A stretch of 64,000 nucleotides of DNA from Leifsonia sp. 466MF (lineage in GTDB: Bacteria; Actinomycetota; Actinomycetes; Actinomycetales; Microbacteriaceae), in contig NZ_LT629696.1 of NCBI RefSeq assembly GCF_900100265.1, forward strand, positions 1,302,001 to 1,366,000, read 5' to 3'. The position numbers and the translations under genes are program-made. Under the pieces are notes generated by a model that was not told the origin of the DNA, ran no database searches, and was given only the letters and a program-made list of their open reading frames with translations. Shown piece after piece: positions 44,657 through 53,830 of this stretch (within the stretch, counting starts at the first letter, position 1; every line of letters starts with the position of its first letter).

Positions 44657-45720
44657 CGCGGTACCTTCTCGCCGGCGGGGGCACCGCCGGCCACGTGAAC
44701 CCCCTGCTCGCCGTCGCCGACCGTCTGCGCCGTGACCAGCCGGATGCCGAGGTGCTGGTGCTCGGGACGAAGGAGGGGCTCGAGGCGCGTCTGGTCCCGC
44801 AGCGCGGCTACGAGCTCGCGACCATCCCGAAGCTCCCGTTCCCGCGCCGCCCGAACGCGGCCGCGCTGCGCTTCCCTGGCGAGTACCGGCGCAGCATCTC
44901 GACCGTCCGCGCCCTGATCCGCGACCGCGGGATCGACGCCGTCGTCGGCTTCGGCGGCTACGCCGCGGCCCCGGCCTACTCGGCGGCCCGACGTGAGGGC
45001 ATCCCGCTCGTCCTGCATGAGGCGAACGCGCGGCCGGGCCTCGCGAACCGGCTCGGCGCCCGCTACACGCCGTGGGTCGGCGTGGCCTTCGAGGGGACGC
45101 CGCTGCCGCATCCCACCTTCGTCGGCATGCCGCTGCGGGTGGAGATCGAGCAGCTGGATGCGGCCGCCGTCCGCCCACAGGCCGCGGCCGAGTTCGGGCT
45201 CGACCCCGAACGCCCGACGCTGCTCGTCACAGGCGGCTCGCTCGGCGCGCGCCGGATCAACCAGACCGTTTTCGCACGCGCCGCCGAGCTGACGGCTGCC
45301 GGCTGGCAGGTGCTGCACATCCAGGGCGGCCGCGGCGAGCTGACGGACCCCGGCATCGAGCACTACCGGCTGCTCGACTACTGCGACCGCATGGATCTCG
45401 CCTTCGCCCTGACCGACGTCGCCGTCGCCCGCGCGGGCGCCGCGACGGTGTGCGAGTTCGCCGCGCTGGGCATCCCGGCGGTGTACGTTCCCTTCCCGAT
45501 CGGCAACGGCGAGCAGCGGTTCAACGCGGCCGGGGTTGTCGAGGCGGGAGGCGGCGTGCTCGTCGACGATGCCGCCTTCGCTCCGGACTGGGTGGACGGC
45601 GAGCTGCTTCCGCTGCTGTCCGACCGTGCCCGTGTTGCCGAGATGGCGCGCCGGGCCGCGTCGGTCGGGGTCCGCGACGGCTCCGACCGCATGGTCGCCC
45701 TCATCCGCTCGGCCCTCTGA
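44653..45720 (+). CDS. murG: UDP-GlcNAc transferase MurG
   Basis: A 355-residue GT28 enzyme that makes lipid II from lipid I. N-terminal GGGTAGHVNPLLA, the VGFGGYAAAPAYSAA loop, HEANARPGLANR, TGGSLGARRIN (about residue 196) and the C-terminal RAGAATVCEFAALGIPAVYVP with NGEQRFNA are all intact. ATG 44653 overlaps the ftsW stop. A 95-bp gap follows, the largest inside the mur genes. Confidence 0.96.
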   Translation: MTRYLLAGGGTAGHVNPLLAVADRLRRDQPDAEVLVLGTKEGLEARLVPQRGYELATIPKLPFPRRPNAAALRFPGEYRRSISTVRALIRDRGIDAVVGFGGYAAAPAYSAARREGIPLVLHEANARPGLANRLGARYTPWVGVAFEGTPLPHPTFVGMPLRVEIEQLDAAAVRPQAAAEFGLDPERPTLLVTGGSLGARRINQTVFARAAELTAAGWQVLHIQGGRGELTDPGIEHYRLLDYCDRMDLAFALTDVAVARAGAATVCEFAALGIPAVYVPFPIGNGEQRFNAAGVVEAGGGVLVDDAAFAPDWVDGELLPLLSDRARVAEMARRAASVGVRDGSDRMVALIRSAL

Positions 45721-45766
45721 CAGCTCCACTCCGGTGAGCCTCGGGCCGATCCGCAGGGTCGCCGCG

Positions 45767-45777
45767 TAGCCTCATAC
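45767..45777 (+). promoter_or_regulatory. Possible internal promoter before murC
   Basis: The 95-bp gap between murG and murC holds two overlapping -10-like words, TAGCCT (45767-45772) and CATACT (45772-45777), about 40 bp before the GTG at 45816. No convincing -35 is seen. An internal start here would let murC-ftsQ be expressed apart from the upstream genes. Confidence 0.3.
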
Positions 45778-45815
45778 TGGATGGAGTCCCTCTCGCGTAA
45801 CCGAAAGCTGTACCT

Positions 45816-47243
45816 GTGACGATCAAGCCCGACCTGACCCTCGCCCTCCCGGAGGAGCTCGGAAAGCTCCACTTCGTCGGCATCGGCGGTTCCGGGATGA
45901 GCGGCATCGCCCGCCTGTTCCTCGAGGCCGGCTACACCGTGACCGGATCGGATGTGCGGCACTCCGCGAACATCGACACCCTGCGGAACCTCGGCGCGAC
46001 GATCGCCATCGGCCACGACGCCGCGAACGTCGGCGACGCGGACACGCTGGTCGTCACCGGCGCCCTCTGGCAGGACAACCCGGAGTACCAGCTGGCGCTC
46101 TCCAAGGGACTCCCGGTTCTGCACCGGTCGCAGGCCCTCGCCTGGCTGATCAACCGTTCGCGCCTGGTCGCCGTGGCCGGCGCGCACGGCAAGACGACCT
46201 CCACCGGCATGATCATCACCGGCCTGCTGGGCCTCGGCGAGGACCCGAGCTTCGTGAACGGCGGCGTCATCGCCTCCCTCGGCACGAGCTCCAAGACCGG
46301 CACCGGCGAGCTGTTCGTCGTCGAGGCGGACGAGTCGGACGGCTCGTTCCTGCTCTACGACACGGCCGTCGCCCTGATCACCAACGTCGACCCCGACCAC
46401 CTCGACCACTACGGCTCGCTGGAGGCGTTCGAGGACGCCTTCGTATCGTTCGCCCGCGAGGCGGACGAGTTCGTCGTGGTCTCGTCCGATGACGCGGGCG
46501 CCGTGCACGTGACCGGCCGGCTGCGCGAGCAGTCGCCGGACAAGCGGATCGTCACGTTCGGCGAGGCGGAGGACGCTGACGTCCGCGTCCACTCCATCGT
46601 GACCGACGGCCCCGTCTCGTTCTCTCTGCGCTACCAGGGCGAGGACTACTCCGCGCAGCTGCGCGTGCCCGGGCGGCACAACGCCATCAACGCCGGCGGC
46701 GCCTTCGCCGTGCTGACCGGCCTCGGATTCGACCCGGCCGCTTCCCTCGCCGCCATCGCCGAGTTCGGCGGAACGGAGCGCCGCTTCGAGCTGCACGGCA
46801 CGGTGGGAGGCGTCAGCGTCTACGACGACTACGCGCACCACCCGACCGAGGTCGCCGCCGCGCTCTCCGCCGCCCGCACGGTGGTCGGAGACGGACGCAT
46901 CATCGCCGTCCACCAGCCGCACCTGTACAGCCGCACGCGTCTGTTCGCGCAGGAGTTCGCCGAGACGCTCGAGCGCTACGCCGACGAGACCGTCGTGCTC
47001 GACGTATACGGAGCGCGCGAAGACCCGGAGCCCGGCGTGACCGGAGCGCTCGTCGCCGACCGCTTCGAGCATCCCGAGCGGGTGGCCTTCATCGCCGACT
47101 GGCAGCAGGCCGCCGACCACACCGCTCAGATCGCCCGGGAGGGCGACTTCGTGATCACCCTCGGCTGCGGCGATGTGTACCGCATCGTGCCCCAGCTGCT
47201 CGACTCGCTGCGCCGGGAGCACCCGGACGCGCCCGGCGTTTAG
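45816..47243 (+). CDS. murC: UDP-N-acetylmuramate-L-amino-acid ligase MurC
   Basis: A 475-residue Mur ligase that adds the first stem residue. It has [17 protein letters not shown] at the N-terminus, the ATP loop [13 protein letters not shown] (about residue 117), [22 protein letters not shown] and the C-terminal [13 protein letters not shown]-type walls of this family are known to carry glycine rather than alanine at position 1, so substrate choice may differ from model MurC; the sequence alone does not show it. ftsQ starts 11 bp after the stop. Confidence 0.95.
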   Translation: MTIKPDLTLALPEELGKLHFVGIGGSGMSGIARLFLEAGYTVTGSDVRHSANIDTLRNLGATIAIGHDAANVGDADTLVVTGALWQDNPEYQLALSKGLPVLHRSQALAWLINRSRLVAVAGAHGKTTSTGMIITGLLGLGEDPSFVNGGVIASLGTSSKTGTGELFVVEADESDGSFLLYDTAVALITNVDPDHLDHYGSLEAFEDAFVSFAREADEFVVVSSDDAGAVHVTGRLREQSPDKRIVTFGEAEDADVRVHSIVTDGPVSFSLRYQGEDYSAQLRVPGRHNAINAGGAFAVLTGLGFDPAASLAAIAEFGGTERRFELHGTVGGVSVYDDYAHHPTEVAAALSAARTVVGDGRIIAVHQPHLYSRTRLFAQEFAETLERYADETVVLDVYGAREDPEPGVTGALVADRFEHPERVAFIADWQQAADHTAQIAREGDFVITLGCGDVYRIVPQLLDSLRREHPDAPGV

Positions 47244-47254
47244 CGGGCTGCTCG

Positions 47255-48271
47255 GTGAAGCGTCCCCAGGGTTTCGACCGGCAGGAGGTGCCGGCGTCCG
47301 CGCCACTCCGGCGCGAGCCGGAGGCGCGCGACGAGCAGCGGCGGGAGTCCGCGCCCGCGCGCGGCGTCGGTACGGTGACCGAGCCCATCCCGGTGATCGC
47401 CGATCCCTCGGCCGCGCAGCCCGTTGACGCCGAACCCACGCGTCCCGCCCGCGCCGACCGGCCGACGGACACCTCGCCGTACTCGCGGCTCCCCACGAAC
47501 CGGGAGATCGACAAGGCGCTGCGAGCGGCCCGCCGGGAGCGCAAACGGCTCGAGCGGGGCGAGGTACGCCGCTTCACCAAGCGGTCGCGCAGGCGCCGCA
47601 TCGCCTGGCTGGCCGCCGGCGCCGTCGTGGCCGGGCTCGTGCTCTCCGTCGCGCTCATCGCGTACTCCCCGCTGCTCGCGCTGAAGCACATCCAGGTGAC
47701 CGGCACCTCCCGGCTGGATGCGAAGGCCGTCGAGAAGAAGCTGTCGGATCAGCTGGGCACCCCGCTGCCGCTGCTCGACCAGGCCGGCATCTCGAGAGAC
47801 CTGGCCGCGTTCCCGCTCATCCGCAGCTACACGGTGGAGAGCCACCCGCCCGACTCGATCATCGTGCGCGTGGTGGAGCGGCAGCCGGTGGGCGTCATCC
47901 AGCAGGGGGCCGCGTACACGCTGGTGGATGCCGCGAAGGTGCCGATCTCGAGCAGCGAGAAGCGGCCGGACGGGTACCCCCTGATCGCGGCGAGCGGCGG
48001 GGCGGCCGACGTGGATGCCGGCTCCGGCTTCGCGGCGGCGGCCAGCGTCCTGAGCGCTCTCCCGGCCGACGTGCTCGCGCAGGTCGACACTATCGCGGCC
48101 AAGACGAAGGACGACGTGAGCTTCACTCTCCGGGGCAACGGTGCGACCGTGGTGTGGGGGAGTGCGGAGGACTCGTCGCTGAAGGCGGCGGACCTGGGCG
48201 CCCTGCTGAAGAGCGCGCCGGGATCGTCGCGGTACGACGTCTCCTCGCCCCACAGCGTGACGACGGGATGA
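47255..48271 (+). CDS. ftsQ: Cell division protein FtsQ/DivIB
   Basis: A 338-residue bitopic protein. The cytoplasmic N-terminus is long, about 112 residues, Arg/Pro-rich and charged. It is followed by one span (IAWLAAGAVVAGLVLSVALI, about 113-132) and a POTRA domain beginning ALKHIQVTGTSRLDAKAVEK, with the conserved FPLIRSYTVESHPPDSIIVRV strand. It links FtsL/FtsI to the divisome. The POTRA features are clear. 142 bp with promoter-like content precede ftsZ. Confidence 0.92.
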   Translation: MKRPQGFDRQEVPASAPLRREPEARDEQRRESAPARGVGTVTEPIPVIADPSAAQPVDAEPTRPARADRPTDTSPYSRLPTNREIDKALRAARRERKRLERGEVRRFTKRSRRRRIAWLAAGAVVAGLVLSVALIAYSPLLALKHIQVTGTSRLDAKAVEKKLSDQLGTPLPLLDQAGISRDLAAFPLIRSYTVESHPPDSIIVRVVERQPVGVIQQGAAYTLVDAAKVPISSSEKRPDGYPLIAASGGAADVDAGSGFAAAASVLSALPADVLAQVDTIAAKTKDDVSFTLRGNGATVVWGSAEDSSLKAADLGALLKSAPGSSRYDVSSPHSVTTG

Positions 48272-48351
48272 CCGGGTTGGGCACGACTTTTCCGACACGC
48301 CTGACCGGATACCGGGGCGGCGGCCCGGCCCACCTAACGTCGGATCGAGAA

Positions 48352-48413
48352 TTGCATACTCAGCAAGACTTTAAGCCTCAGCTAGAGGTTGAAGGTTCCA
48401 GTGGAGGCCGGAC
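48352..48413 (+). promoter_or_regulatory. ftsZ upstream control region
   Basis: The AT-richer part of the ftsQ-ftsZ gap contains TTGCAT (48352), a TTTAAGCCT segment (48370-48378) and a small dyad CCTC-AGCTA-GAGG (48376-48388), ahead of GGAGG (48402-48406) and the GTG at 48414. This is where FtsR-type control would act by analogy with C. glutamicum. The exact -35/-10 pair is not clear. Confidence 0.35.
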
Positions 48414-49595
48414 GTGACAGCACAACAGAACTACCTCGCCGTGATCAAGGTCGTCGGCATCGGCGGAGGCGGCGTCAACGCCGTCAACCGCATGATCGAG
48501 CTCGGCCTCCGCGGCGTCGAGTTCATCGCCATCAACACGGACGCCCAGGCGCTGCTGATGAGCGACGCCGACGTGAAGCTCGACGTCGGCCGTGAGATCA
48601 CGCGCGGCCTCGGCGCCGGAGCGGACCCCGAGGTCGGCCGTCGCGCCGCCGAGGACCACGCGGAGGAGATCGAGGAGGCGCTCGCGGGCGCCGACATGGT
48701 CTTCGTCACCGCGGGTGAGGGCGGCGGCACCGGCACCGGTGGCGCACCCGTCGTCGCGCGCATCGCGAAGTCGATCGGCGCACTGACCATCGGTGTCGTC
48801 ACCAAGCCCTTCTCCTTCGAAGGCAAGCGCCGCCAGCAGCAGGCCGAGGCCGGCGTGCAGCGCCTGAAGGAAGAGGTCGACACCCTCATCGTGGTGCCGA
48901 ACGACCGGCTGCTGGAGATCAGCGACCGCGGCATCAGCATGCTGGAGGCGTTCTCCACCGCCGACCAGGTGCTCCTCGCCGGTGTCCAGGGCATCACCGA
49001 CCTCATCACGACCCCCGGCCTCATCAACCTCGACTTCGCCGACGTCAAGTCGGTCATGCAGGGAGCCGGCTCCGCCCTCATGGGCATCGGCTCCTCGCGC
49101 GGCGCCGACCGGGCGATCAAGGCGGCGGAGCTGGCCGTGGCCTCCCCGCTGCTGGAGGCGTCCATCGACGGCGCCCACGGCGTCCTGCTCTCCATCCAGG
49201 GTGGATCGAACCTCGGCATCTTCGAGATCAACGACGCCGCCCGTCTGGTGCAGGAGGCGGTGCACCCGGAGGCGAACATCATCTTCGGTGCGGTCATCGA
49301 CGACACCCTCGGCGACGAGGTGCGCGTGACCGTGATCGCGGCCGGATTCGACGGCGGCGAGCCGAGCACGCGGCCGGCCGCGGTGGATGCGCGCCGCGCC
49401 AGCTACATCGAGGCCGGCTCCGAGGAGTCCCAGGTGGCCTCCTCCGCCGAGGTCGAGGCAGGCGAGATCCCCGCGCCCGTGACGACCGACGCCTGGCAGA
49501 CGGGCGAGAGCCCGGTCACCGAGGCCGCCCAGCAGAAGGACCCGGCGTTCGACGACGAGAATGACGACCTCGACATCCCCGACTTCCTCAAGTAG
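48414..49595 (+). CDS. ftsZ: Cell division GTPase FtsZ
   Basis: A 393-residue tubulin homologue that forms the Z ring. GTP-binding motifs: [23 protein letters not shown] and the tubulin signature [15 protein letters not shown] (about residue 102). The T7-loop region [13 protein letters not shown] is intact. After a variable linker (about 325-380), the C-terminus ends in the conserved [10 protein letters not shown], the binding peptide for SepF and other partners. The next gene starts inside its last codons. Confidence 0.98.
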   Translation: MTAQQNYLAVIKVVGIGGGGVNAVNRMIELGLRGVEFIAINTDAQALLMSDADVKLDVGREITRGLGAGADPEVGRRAAEDHAEEIEEALAGADMVFVTAGEGGGTGTGGAPVVARIAKSIGALTIGVVTKPFSFEGKRRQQQAEAGVQRLKEEVDTLIVVPNDRLLEISDRGISMLEAFSTADQVLLAGVQGITDLITTPGLINLDFADVKSVMQGAGSALMGIGSSRGADRAIKAAELAVASPLLEASIDGAHGVLLSIQGGSNLGIFEINDAARLVQEAVHPEANIIFGAVIDDTLGDEVRVTVIAAGFDGGEPSTRPAAVDARRASYIEAGSEESQVASSAEVEAGEIPAPVTTDAWQTGESPVTEAAQQKDPAFDDENDDLDIPDFLK

Positions 49596-50274
49596 TCCGC
49601 TGGCCGAGCGGCTCGCCGCGGTCCGGGAGGGCGTCGCCGACGCCGCCCGGGCCGCCGGCCGTTCGCCCGACGAGCTGACGACGATCGTCGTGACCAAGTT
49701 CCACCCGGCCTCGCTCGTCCGCGAGCTGGCGGCCCTCGGCGTGCACGACGTGGGGGAGAACCGCCACCAGGAGGCGCAGGAGAAGGCGGCGGAGCTCGCC
49801 GACCTCGACCTCACGTGGCACTTCGTCGGCCAGCTGCAGAGCAAGAAGGCGCGGCAGGCGCGGCGCTACGCGTCCGTCATCCACTCGGTCGACCGGTTCT
49901 CGCTCGTCGACGCCCTCGCCGCGCGCGAGGGCGAAGGCGACCCGGATGTGGACGTGTTCGTCCAGCTGAACCTGACCGACGACCCCGCGCGCGGCGGTGT
50001 CGCCGACCGCGACCTCGAACCGCTGGTGGAGCACGTGCTCGCCGCGCCCGGGCTCAACCTGCTCGGGGTCATGGCCGTCGCCCCGCTCGGCGAGACGCCG
50101 GCCAGCGCCTTCGAGCGGGTCCGTGCCGCCTCCGACCGCGTCCGCATCCTCGCGCCGGAGGCCACGTCGATCTCCGCGGGGATGTCGCAGGACTACCGCG
50201 AAGCCATCGCGGCCGGCGCGACACACCTTCGGATCGGGACCGCCATTACCGGGAATCGGCCGGAGCTTCGTTAA
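49561..50274 (+). CDS. YggS/YlmE-family PLP homeostasis protein
   Basis: A 237-residue TIM-barrel PLP-binding protein with the cofactor lysine in [11 protein letters not shown] (about residue 46), [28 protein letters not shown], and the phosphate-binding [22 protein letters not shown] near the end. Members keep free PLP and amino acid pools balanced; they are conserved beside sepF in Gram-positives. The ATG at 49561 lies inside the ftsZ tail, a 35-bp overlap that matches the usual tight coupling. Confidence 0.92.
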   Translation: MTTSTSPTSSSSPLAERLAAVREGVADAARAAGRSPDELTTIVVTKFHPASLVRELAALGVHDVGENRHQEAQEKAAELADLDLTWHFVGQLQSKKARQARRYASVIHSVDRFSLVDALAAREGEGDPDVDVFVQLNLTDDPARGGVADRDLEPLVEHVLAAPGLNLLGVMAVAPLGETPASAFERVRAASDRVRILAPEATSISAGMSQDYREAIAAGATHLRIGTAITGNRPELR

Positions 50275-50338
50275 TCTCGAAAAGAAGAGTTCGAAGTGCG
50301 TGGCGAGGCGTCGACGCGCAGGTCTGTACGGAGGAACC

Positions 50339-50866
50339 ATGGCCAACCCGCTGAAGAAGACGATGGTCTACCTGGGCCTCGCCGACGAGGAACTGGAGTT
50401 CGAGGAGCAGCCGCAGGAGCAGGCTCATCACCAGCCGCGCCGCGAAGCACCGGTCCACACCCCGGCCCCGTCGCCGGTCCAGGCCGTCCCCCACCCCGCT
50501 CCGGTCGCTCCCGCGGCCGGTCGCGCTCCGGTCACGCCGCTGCGCAAGTCGTCCACCGCACGGAATGCATCGGTACAGGAAATGAACGAGATCCTCACGG
50601 TCCACCCCCGCCAGTACCGCGACGCCCAGGCGATCGCCGAGTCGTTCCGGGAGGGCATCCCGGTCATCATCAACCTCTCGCAGATGAGCGAGGGCGACGC
50701 CCGCCGCCTCATCGACTTCGCCAGCGGCCTCTCGCAGGGCCTCTACGGCAAGATCGAGCGGGTCACCCCGAAGGTGTTCCTGCTGTCGCCCAGCCACGTC
50801 GTCGTCTCGGGCGAGCACGGCGGCCAGGACGCCGAGGTCGACGCCTCCTTCTTCGCCCAGGCCTGA
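50339..50866 (+). CDS. sepF: Cell division protein SepF
   Basis: A 175-residue protein with an N-terminal amphipathic membrane-binding helix ([18 protein letters not shown]), an acidic and Pro-rich linker and a C-terminal dimer domain (about 85-170) with [42 protein letters not shown] and KVFLLSP. SepF tethers FtsZ to the membrane in Actinobacteria, which lack FtsA. A strong GGAGGAA site lies 3 nt before ATG 50339. Confidence 0.95.
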   Translation: MANPLKKTMVYLGLADEELEFEEQPQEQAHHQPRREAPVHTPAPSPVQAVPHPAPVAPAAGRAPVTPLRKSSTARNASVQEMNEILTVHPRQYRDAQAIAESFREGIPVIINLSQMSEGDARRLIDFASGLSQGLYGKIERVTPKVFLLSPSHVVVSGEHGGQDAEVDASFFAQA

Positions 50867-50895
50867 ACCTGCGGGCTCCGGCCCGTCGACGCTCG

Positions 50896-50950
50896 AAGCG
50901 CACCGCCTCCCTCTCGTCCATTGCGGACGCTCAGGGGACGCGGTGCGCTT
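50896..50950 (+). terminator. Hairpin after sepF, next to the yggT promoter
   Basis: A 10-bp perfect stem (AAGCGCACCG, 50896-50905, with CGGTGCGCTT, 50941-50950) encloses a loop of 35 nt that itself can form GTCC/GGAC. The TT after the right arm is short. A CATACT -10 box follows 6 bp later. Confidence 0.5.
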
Positions 50951-50967
50951 TCGTCCATACTGGGAAG

Positions 50968-51264
50968 GTGTTTGTCGTCTCCCTCATCGCGACCGTCCTC
51001 TACTATGCGTTGCTGCTCTACTTCTTCGTTCTGTGGGCCCGGTTCGTGCTCGATCTGGTGCGCGTCTTCGCGCGCCAGTGGCGCCCGCGGGGCTTCGGGC
51101 TCGTGCTCGCCGAGTCGACGTACGTGGTGACCGATCCGCCCATCCGCTTCTTCCGTCGGATCATCCCGCGCGTCTCGATGGGCCCGGTGGCGATCGACTT
51201 CGGCTGGAGCCTCACCATGCTCGTGGTGATCATCGGCTTGTACGTGACCCTGGGATTCCGCTGA
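50968..51264 (+). CDS. YggT-family membrane protein
   Basis: A 98-residue protein with two spans (about residues 3-25 and 78-96) and the conserved loop ESTYVVTDPPIRFFRRIIPR. This is the YggT/YlmG family, encoded between sepF and divIVA in most Gram-positives and linked to nucleoid or division control. CATACT (50956-50961) lies 6 nt before GTG 50968, pointing to a leaderless transcript. Confidence 0.9.
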   Translation: MFVVSLIATVLYYALLLYFFVLWARFVLDLVRVFARQWRPRGFGLVLAESTYVVTDPPIRFFRRIIPRVSMGPVAIDFGWSLTMLVVIIGLYVTLGFR

Positions 51265-51412
51265 GCGTCGGTCCGCTGTTCGGGGGAAGGCCCGTTGTAT
51301 CGTTGACGAGCCGACGCGCCGGACAGGCGCTGGAGTGCGCGACTCCCGCCCGCTTTGCTAGCGTTGGCTGAACGCGTTTCTGTTCCAATTTCACGATCTA
51401 AGGTGGCTTGCC

Positions 51413-52249
51413 ATGGCGCTGACTCCGGAAGATGTAGTCAACAAGCGGTTCCAGCCGACGAAGTTCCGCGAGGGCTACGACCAGGACGAGGTCGACGACT
51501 TCCTCGATGAGGTCGTCGTCGAGCTGCGTCGCCTGAACCAGGAGAACGAAGAGCTCAAGCAGCGCCTCGTGGCGGCCGACTCGCGGATCGCCGAGCTGCA
51601 GCGCAGCGGCGGTCAGGGCGGTGCCGCCCCGGTCGCCGCCGCAGCGCCGCAGGCGGCTGACAACGCCGAGACCGAGCGCCTCCAGCGCGAGAACGAGGAG
51701 CTCAAGCAGCGCCTCGCCCAGGCCCAGCAGGAGGCCGCGCAGGCGAAGCAGCAGGCCGAGCAGCAGGCGCAGGCCGCTCCGGCCTACCAGGCGCCCGCGG
51801 ACGACGCGAACGACCCCAACGCCACCAACAACCTGCTCCAGCTCGCCCGCCGTCTCCACGAGGAGCACGTGCGCGAGGGCGTCGAGAAGCGCGACCAGCT
51901 CATCGCCGAGGGTCACGCGACGGCAGCCCGGATCGTCGCAGAGGCCGAGTCGAAGCAGCGCGCGCAGATCAGCGCCCTCGACCAGGAGCGCAGCGGCCTC
52001 GAGCGCCGCATCGACGAGCTGCGCACGTTCGAGCGCGACTACCGCAAGGGCCTCAAGAGCTACATCGAGGGCCAGCTCCGCGACCTCGACGCTCCGGTGC
52101 AGGGCGGCGGAGCCCAGCCCGGCGGTGCGTCCGGCAGCCGTTCCGCGGCACCCGTGAGCGGCTCCGTCCCGGCGCCGGTCCCCGCGGGCGGCTCCGACGA
52201 CTCCGGCCAGGGGCAGCAGCCCCCGGCGTTCCCCGGCTTTGGAGGCTAG
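51413..52249 (+). CDS. divIVA: Polar growth/cell division protein DivIVA (Wag31)
   Basis: A 278-residue coiled-coil protein. The N-terminal DivIVA domain (residues 1-60) begins MALTPEDVVNKRFQPTKFRE and includes YDQDEVDDFLDEV, the membrane-curvature-sensing part. Two long coiled coils (about 40-70 and 85-120, then 145-225) are separated by Ala/Gln-rich linkers, and the tail is Gly/Pro/Ser-rich. In Actinobacteria it recruits wall synthesis to the poles and is often a substrate of Ser/Thr kinases. A 148-bp leader with its own promoter region precedes ATG 51413. Confidence 0.95.
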   Translation: MALTPEDVVNKRFQPTKFREGYDQDEVDDFLDEVVVELRRLNQENEELKQRLVAADSRIAELQRSGGQGGAAPVAAAAPQAADNAETERLQRENEELKQRLAQAQQEAAQAKQQAEQQAQAAPAYQAPADDANDPNATNNLLQLARRLHEEHVREGVEKRDQLIAEGHATAARIVAEAESKQRAQISALDQERSGLERRIDELRTFERDYRKGLKSYIEGQLRDLDAPVQGGGAQPGGASGSRSAAPVSGSVPAPVPAGGSDDSGQGQQPPAFPGFGG

Positions 52250-52874
52250 TCCCTCCCGGTCCAAGGTCAGCATCAGGGCCTTGGCGGTCCTGGCGGTGGT
52301 CGCGCTGTGCGTGTACCTGGTCGATCAGATCGCCAAGGTCCTGGTCGTCTCGAACCTGTACGAGGGCCAGCAGATCGAGGTCCTGGGGCAGCTGCTCCAG
52401 TTCCATTTCGTCAAGAACGCCGGCGCGGCCTTCTCCATCGGCAGCGGCTCGACGTGGATCTTCTCCATCGTCGGGGTCGGGGTCCTGGGCTTCGTGATCT
52501 GGTACGCCCCGCGCATCCGCTCCACCGCCTGGGCCGTGCTGTTCGGCCTCCTGCTGGGCGGCCTGCTCGGCAACCTGACCGACCGGCTGTTCCGCGAGCC
52601 GGGCTTCGGGGTCGGTCACGTGGTCGACTTCCTGCAGATCCCGCTGCTGCCGGCGATCTTCAACCTGGCGGACGTCGCCATCGTGTCGAGCATGGCGCTC
52701 TTCCTCATCCTCACCCTCCGTGGTGTCGGCCTCGACGGCCGGCATGCGCGCGACGAGGACGAGGATGAGGCGGATGCGGACGCTGAGGCCGCGGATGCAG
52801 CGGCCGCGGATGCAGCGGCCGTTGACACCACTCGCCCCGCGCCCGAACCGCACGACGACAAACCGCAGGCCTAG
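52239..52874 (+). CDS. lspA: Lipoprotein signal peptidase LspA
   Basis: A 211-residue membrane aspartyl protease with four spans. Family motifs are VDQIAKVLVV, FVKNAGAAFSIG, GGLLGNLTDRL (first catalytic Asp) and IFNLADVAIV (second catalytic Asp). The start is a TTG at 52239 overlapping the divIVA stop; no better start precedes the first span. The C-terminal 45 residues are Asp/Glu/Ala-rich, beyond the usual family end, and contain a 15-bp exact tandem repeat at 52791-52820. Confidence 0.92.
   Translation: MEASPSRSKVSIRALAVLAVVALCVYLVDQIAKVLVVSNLYEGQQIEVLGQLLQFHFVKNAGAAFSIGSGSTWIFSIVGVGVLGFVIWYAPRIRSTAWAVLFGLLLGGLLGNLTDRLFREPGFGVGHVVDFLQIPLLPAIFNLADVAIVSSMALFLILTLRGVGLDGRHARDEDEDEADADAEAADAAAADAAAVDTTRPAPEPHDDKPQA
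52791..52820 (+). repeat. 15-bp exact tandem repeat inside lspA
   Basis: Two perfect in-frame copies of a 15-bp unit (starting GCGGATGCAG) encode ADAAA twice in the acidic C-terminal tail of LspA. A degenerate third copy precedes it. The copy number could vary between strains without changing the reading frame. Confidence 0.7.
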
Positions 52875-53795
<921 letters not shown>

Positions 53796-53817
53796 GGCCG
53801 ACGTCGGAGGACGGCCT

Positions 53818-53823
53818 TAGGCT
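53818..53823 (+). promoter_or_regulatory. -10 box of dnaE
   Basis: TAGGCT lies 7 nt before ATG 53831, which predicts that dnaE is transcribed from its start codon as a leaderless mRNA. No ribosome site is visible. Confidence 0.55.
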
Positions 53824-53830
53824 TAGATCG

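Noticed and set aside
45721..45815. Possible small gene between murG and murC
   Set aside because: No start with a ribosome site and no frame longer than a few codons that is not a continuation of a neighbour.
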